A stretch of 64,000 nt of DNA. It comes from Gnetum montanum (lineage: Eukaryota; Streptophyta; Gnetopsida; Gnetales; Gnetaceae). The stretch lies in NCBI GenBank assembly GCA_015680685.1, contig MNCI01008335.1:746233-810232 (forward strand). The letters are read 5' to 3'. Positions 58,451 to 64,000 of this stretch are shown piece after piece. Each line of letters opens with the position of its first letter. The stretch's first letter is position 1. Position numbers and translations under genes: made by a program. The notes under the pieces were generated by a model. The model made no database searches. It was not told the DNA's origin and saw only the letters and a program-made list of their open reading frames with translations.

Positions 58451-59043
58451 TATCATTTTTATCTTTAGTTTTATCATTTGATAATGGAATTAGATGCTAG
58501 TAAGATGCAAAAAGTAAAGATGAAGTATTTGACATAGCAAGTCAATGGTAATTTGTAGAATACTAATGTCATTTAAGGCTAGCAAAACTAGTCAATAACA
58601 TTGGTTGTCAAACATCATACCTATAAACTTTGGTTGTTGATAGCGAGTACTGATGTTGAACTATTATCATCCTTCATAACTATGAAGCTTGCCAATGCTA
58701 TTAGTACTATTCTTAAGATTGCAAATTATTCCACTTATATAATATTGTTGCTAATAGAGTGATAGGACTAGTCATTTACTATTTTGATCATAAACACTTA
58801 ATTCTTGAACTATTGTGATCATTTATGACATGACAAGGTAAGCATCTTTACCATGTTCATAATCATCATCTATTTCTAAATCTAAACCAAATACCTTTTC
58901 TCCAACAACTACTTTTCCTTTCTATCTATAATTTTCATTCTTTTTATCTTCTTAGCTAATTCTTATTTTAACATTACTACTTTGACTTCATTATTCATAT
59001 TCTTCATAATTTTTAATGTAGTAGCAAATTTCCAATCAATAGT
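58451..59043. other. AT-rich spacer, nothing recognised
   Basis: No coding or repeat structure was recognised between two reverse LTR copies. It may be diverged LTR or internal sequence. Confidence 0.4.
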
Positions 59044-59895
59044 TAATGAGTGGCAAGATACCCCTACGCTCAACCATACAAATACGAGCATGTACGCTCG
59101 ATTTGATTGAACTTCGCACACAAACTAATTGTGGCACCTAGACAATTGTACATTAATCGCAGTTTGCTATCTTCCCACCTAGACTAGTATTTGCTTTGTC
59201 ACGTATGGTTTAGTCTAGAGTGAGGTGTATGATGTGATTTCTAATATTATGCTACTCCTAAAGATAATAAGAAATGCCTGAGTAAAATAATAAGCAATAG
59301 GAAGCAAAATCTAAGCTAGCCTAAGTGCGATGAGCATCCATCCTTAATCATCCATACGCATCTTGGACTTTGTGTACTACTTTTGGGATTACCACGCGCA
59401 CATTACTCAAAGCACTACTAGATACGCTACTAGGTTACCATGTAGTTACACTTAAATGTTCGTGATTAAGATGTACTCATTCTATGTTTAGTGACAAGAA
59501 TAGTAAATTATGATAAAATAAATATTAACTAAGAAAACAACAATAAATAATTAACAATTAAAAAATTAAAAACTCAGTGAATGCTATAATGATGGAATAA
59601 TCTCGATCTTTATTGCTGATTGTGTGTGTGTCCAAGTATGTCACACTCGAACAAAGGTTTCGTACAATTACAAGCATCACACTACGGGTAGGCACTTGGG
59701 AAAAGAATTGAAAATTAACAAAAAGACTCTCAACTCCTAATGACTAACTAATCACCTACCAATGTCCTCCATCCTATGTGCTCGAGTGCTATATTTATAG
59801 GCTAACACATGAATCATGATATCATGTATATAATATCATATCTAGGCTATGATATTGCGTACCCAATATTGAGGCCTGGCAAACCGCGATTCATC
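59044..59895 (-). mobile_element. LTR of the same family, reverse (3' LTR of a minus-strand element)
   Basis: Read on the minus strand it starts TGATG after a purine-rich tract and the CTCAAGGATAAG landmark, and ends near 59,044 with the family's CCACTCATTA. It has the GATATC-rich U3 (59,815-59,870), TATAAATA near 59,790 and the AATAAAGATCGAGATTATT block. The length of about 852 bp agrees with the 835-bp copy at 56,006. Confidence 0.8.
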
Positions 59896-62800
59896 ATGCG
59901 TCCACGACTGAATAAAAACTTATCCTTGAGTCAAACAAAATGAGAAACAAGTTCATTTGATTTCACAGTGAATGGGTATGGGATTATGGATTGACTATGG
60001 ATTATTTCATGCCATAGTGTGGGATTAGAAAAAACAAAATTGTGACACCATACAAAATACAAAATACAAAATTATTTGGAACTCATGTGATTCTTGGTGG
60101 CAGTGGCTCCTCCATGGGCTTCTTCCCCTTATCTTGTGCTCCAAGCTTTAGAAATGGATACTTCTAAAGAAGTGCCTAAAGCTTTTCTTCCTTTGTTTAG
60201 GGGTCATGTGTCATCCATGCTGATGTTCCAATATTTAATGGAGTTGACACTTCCCATGAACATAGCAATTACAGGAACATTTGATTAGCTTTGACCTACC
60301 ATGCCACAAAAAACCATTGTTCCTCCTTGTAGGCTCTGGCTTTATCTCTAAATTTTTGATAATCTATGAGCCATCAAGCCAAATTTGCTACAACATCCTT
60401 TTGATCTTGGTAGCTAGCTTTTGCCACCTCTAATTCAGAATTTGCTACCTCTAATTTTTGCAGTGTCTTTTTATGTTTAGCAAACTCTATTTTATATTTG
60501 GCATAAGAGCAGCTACTTGCTTTTCCAACTTGGTCCTCAGCCATCTTGCTATTAACATGGCCAAGTTAGCATACCACAAGTTTTCCAACTCCATGAATTC
60601 AGTGAGAGGCTAGATCTGCAAGTCTCAGCTATTTAATTTTGCTTAGTGGATGAAGGTGTAAGTGTCAAATATGGCTTTCTAATTAGTGTTTTGAGCACTA
60701 AAAGAGTTGATGTGGGTCTTAGCCATATGGATCTATTTTTTAATGGTCTACTTATACATCTCCACCTGATCTTGGAAATGCTCCTTCAATTTTTCATGTT
60801 ACTTAGCTTCGTTTTGCCACACGCTTATTTCAATGGCCATCTTCTAATGGATGGTGCATACCTCCTCCATTGAGAGGGTCTTGTTCTATCTGGGTAAGTG
60901 ACTTATGTTTTGGTTGACTCTTATTAGTTGTTCTCATATTTGATGAAAACCTTTTTTGAGAACATTCATTTATTTTTCAATTTTTGTCAACTGAAGATTT
61001 TCAGTAGCAAGGAGTTTATTTTCTTCCTGTAAGGCTTTGAGTGCTTATGCATGTGCATATGTTTTAGCCTATGCTTTTGAAGCATCCCAATTTGCCTTCT
61101 CCTTTTCCATTGCTATGTTTTTATTCTTCTCTAATAATTTATTTAGTTGCTTTATCCTAAATAATTCTAGCTAATCAACTAGAATAAGTTGGGATAGATC
61201 TCGTTGTTTAGCTTGTAGGACAACGAACTTCTCTTGGAGTCTTCTCAACTCATCTTTTGCATGTTGGGCCCTAACCTTAGCCATAACCAGCTTTCCCTTT
61301 ATGGAAATGAGGTTTGATTGTGCTACTATGACATCTTGGAAAGTGTTAAATAAGGATGTCATTACTTGTCCTATTTGTAGCAAACGATCCAAAGCATCCT
61401 CATGTTCTGTAGGAGTCATCGAGGAACTGGCTAGAACTTAAGCATCACGTGCTCCTATGAGATTCGCTATGGCACAATAGGGATGTTAAATGACTCCTTG
61501 ATGTGGTCCATGACCACTTTTGCTGCTCCAGCTGCATCTTTGTGTTGCATGACCACCAATATGGCACCTTTACCAATTTCCAATTATACTTGCAATGATG
61601 TAGCATTCCCAAAAATCTATTATGACCAATGTGACTCCCCTCCTCCTATTTATATCGAGATCTTACCCCTTGCATGATTGATTGAGATGGTGGGTTGTAT
61701 GGCATCTTTGATCACCTTGAAGAGATTTGCCTCATCATGACTTCCTCAATTGACCGTTTCTGAGATGGCTCATCGATGGTCGGTAATCTTATGATAGCAG
61801 TGGTAGTTGGTCCTATTGGTTCATGGGTTGCATGTTGGGCCTTGCTTCTTGTGGTTGGCTAGGCCTCATGTCTAGAAGTTGGCTAGGCCCTACTGTTTGA
61901 GGTGTAGTGGACCCAACCATTTGCTCTTGTTTAGGCTCCAATGTCTCACCAACATTTTTTCTTGGTGTTGGTGGCTTTAGTAATTCGACATATGAAGCAT
62001 TTTGAGCCTTTCTGAGGACGTCATTAGTGTACCCCCAGAATTTCAGCATGTTGGCACAGCTTCCTGATTAGACATGGAAAGGGTAATGCAAACTTTCATA
62101 TCTTGTTTTCTTCAAACCGCCTTAATATTTTTGTTAGATACAAATGGGGAAAATTGGCATCAACCTTGCCCATCAAGATTACGCTTCCTCTAGCCACATA
62201 AGTAGAGATCATGTTTAGCCCCTTCATTGGGAAGATGTGATAGGTGCCAATTTTGAAATAAATTCTTTCTTCAAGAGTAAGTTCTTTCTATGTTTTTTCT
62301 TCCTTGCCATACGTCTTCTTTAGCCATACTTTTCTTACATCAACATTAGAGTGGGTGGACAGATGAGCAACTTTGAGCCCTATATTCGGAAGATTGAGAA
62401 CTTCCGCAATGGCCTTCGGAAAGAAATCAATTGAAATTCCACCAATGTTGGCAGTGGTTCCTTCCTCTTTATTATGTCAAAACTAATAAGTTTCTCCCAA
62501 ATACCACTCTCCACTTCCCAAGAGGATAGGCCATAGTGGAGATCCCTTGAGTTGACCTTTGACCAGCACAAGGGAAAATTTGGTAAAAGGTCCAAAATTA
62601 AGTTCCATGATCACTGCAGCTAATGTGAACCTTTCCCGAATGGCCTAAACGCATTCTAGGGACAATGTGATATGTTGTTCTTGTTTAGGTGCCCTACCTT
62701 CTCTACCTTTTTCTTGTCCAAATTATGCAATAACAAGGGTTTCTTGATGGATGCTAAACAATTGTGCCTCCTGTTTTTCATGTTTTGTGGGAGGTCCTTG

Positions 62801-62900
62801 GCCTCTGCTTCTCATTGGACGTTTGGCTACATCTTGAGAGGGTCCTCCCTGTTGTCCTTATTTAGGGACCATCTGTAATCACATCGGGATCAATTGTTAG
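59896..62900 (-). mobile_element. 3' internal part of a minus-strand gypsy element with extra ORF
   Basis: To the right of the reverse LTR, in its upstream sense, comes the family's untranslated 3' stretch (to about 60,080). After it is about 2.8 kb in which the minus strand reads an interrupted protein. Its left part is a long coiled coil, with the clearest piece at 61,171-61,419 (RAQHAKDELRRLQEKFVVLQ). Its right part (62,380-62,595 and 61,813-62,049) has a Trp-rich globular piece (LSSWEVESGIWEKLISF) and a Pro/Gln-rich linker. No RT or integrase is present. It resembles the additional ORFs that some Athila/Tat elements carry before the 3' LTR. I do not recognise a specific domain. Confidence 0.55.
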
Positions 62901-63370
62901 TAAGGTCATTTAACAAAATTTAATTATCTTATAACTTACTCATTGCATTTAATAAATTTTGAATTCTTGCCTAGTGTGATTTCAGAGTTAGAAAATTTTC
63001 AAGGAATTCACCTAATAGTTTTAATGTCAAGCCTAATTTGATCAGGTGACTCCAACAATAATTTACATAATTTAGGAAAAGGAAGAAAATTAGTTTGGCA
63101 TGAGTTCTTAACATTTCTTAACATTTCTTACCTTTATAATATCCTTTGGGTGATAGCAAATTTTGAAAACGTTATGCACAAATCGGAGTGTGCCCCTCCC
63201 CCATGACTGAGTTAAACACTCTAGGTTTAAGTAGGTTTGATCAGAAGGAAAATCGAAGTGTTAACAAGTAAGATATTGATGGTTAAATGGTAGGCTTGCA
63301 AAGCGTGAAAAACTGTGGAAGAAAATTGCAACAACTCCCTCACATCAATAGTTGAAAATGACTTCTACAC
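62901..63370. other. spacer, nothing recognised
   Basis: The sequence is AT-rich with one short direct duplication (TTCTTAACATTTCTTAACAT near 63,106-63,130). No gene was seen. Confidence 0.4.
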
Positions 63371-64000
63371 GCATGGGGGGGGGCCATATATGTAGGTTTT
63401 ATAGACACGATATCACATACATGATAGTGCGTACCTAATATCATGTGGGACCTGATACCGGGTACCCGATATCATGTCCTGTCCAGAATAGGGTACTTAG
63501 TAACATTGATCAATTTTCAAGTTTTCATGGCAAAAAATGAAGGATTTGAGGTAGATTTGAAAGATCTAGGGTAATGTTAAGTGGACATTAAGACACCAAA
63601 AGTGTAATGAAGTGGAATTATATAATGAAGTTATTGAATAGTGTGAGGAAAAAGGACATGTAGTGGTGCAAAGGAACATTTGGTTGAAATAATGATAAAG
63701 GAAAGAATAAATTTGGTAATGCAGTACTCAGAGGGTACAAGATGATGTGGTGGTGTGCAATAAGTACAAATTATAAAAGTCATTCAAGTGGGTCCTCCCC
63801 AAAGCAGGTTTCAACCTATCATGCCCTTGCGTAACTACACCTTAAAATGTTCATAGGCACTAGAAAGATTAAATGTAATCCCCACTAGTGCGACAAAACA
63901 CACACATGTTAAATACTACTGTGATGAAATATGAATTGTATGCCACACAAGACACAAGCTAGAAATACTTGGATAGTGGGATGAAATGAATTGTAGAAGG
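63370..64000 (-). mobile_element. further reverse fragment of the same LTR family
   Basis: Positions 63,400-63,480 carry the U3-type words GATATCACATACATGATAG and GGGTACCCGATATCATGTCC. Positions 63,785-63,850 are the reverse complement of the untranslated landmark GGGGAGGACCCACTTG followed upstream by GCAAGGGCATGA, as at 110-160 and 55,260-55,310. So another minus-strand copy's 3' end is present, cut by the window edge. Confidence 0.6.

Overview
This window looks like a large seed-plant genome, most likely a gymnosperm. One recognisable host gene is spread over about 17.4 kb by TE-filled introns. Almost everything else is old, nested, stop-riddled retroelement sequence. There are no bacterial features, rRNA genes, tRNA genes or CRISPR arrays that I can support. 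The gymnosperm call is inference from intron size and element types.

Region 1 (1-19,700). Positions 1-1,360 are the 3' end of an Athila-like Ty3/gypsy element and its truncated LTR. The plus-strand gene that follows (1,831-19,278) encodes a transthyretin-like S-allantoin synthase (TTL). It fuses an OHCU decarboxylase domain to a 5-hydroxyisourate hydrolase domain, and the two act as consecutive steps of uric acid breakdown. I can place six exons that join in frame to 349 codons. Intron 1 must be GC-AG. Intron 3 (10.8 kb) carries LINE and copia remnants on the opposite strand, and intron 4 is 4.9 kb. An internal peroxisomal PTS2 motif sits at the start of exon 6, beside an in-frame alternative acceptor that would remove it. 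The end of exon 6 plus the 3' flank is tandemly duplicated (290 bp).

Region 2 (20,300-47,060) is a nest. A plus-strand Ty1/copia element (PBS at 20,782) is cut at 22,378 by a complete minus-strand Ty3/gypsy element of the Tat type (22,379-41,048). That element has LTRs of about 1.75 kb, a TGTGG target-site duplication, a PPT, a candidate PBS, gag, protease, RT, RNase H, a second RNase H and integrase. Between protease and RT it carries a 4.4-kb antisense, apparently spliced gene with an FCP1-like phosphatase segment and a plant-mobile-domain-like segment. Two sets of short hairpin repeats with compensatory stem changes flank the RT-integrase block. The copia element resumes at 41,049 and ends inside RT at about 42,899. 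There a decayed endogenous pararetrovirus (Caulimoviridae) begins, with coat-protein, protease, RT and RNase H segments and a promoter-like TATA region.

Region 3 (47,400-64,000) holds a plus-strand Athila-like gypsy element (5' LTR remnant, tRNA-Asp-type PBS, gag, pol, 3' LTR 56,006-56,840). After it come further LTR copies of the same family in both orientations. Last is the 3' part of a minus-strand element with a long coiled-coil extra ORF (60.1-62.9 kb).

Two single Ns (28,090 and 41,143) are each flanked by exact direct duplications of 59 and 46 bp. They look like unmerged contig overlaps, so the reading-frame breaks there should not be read as biology.
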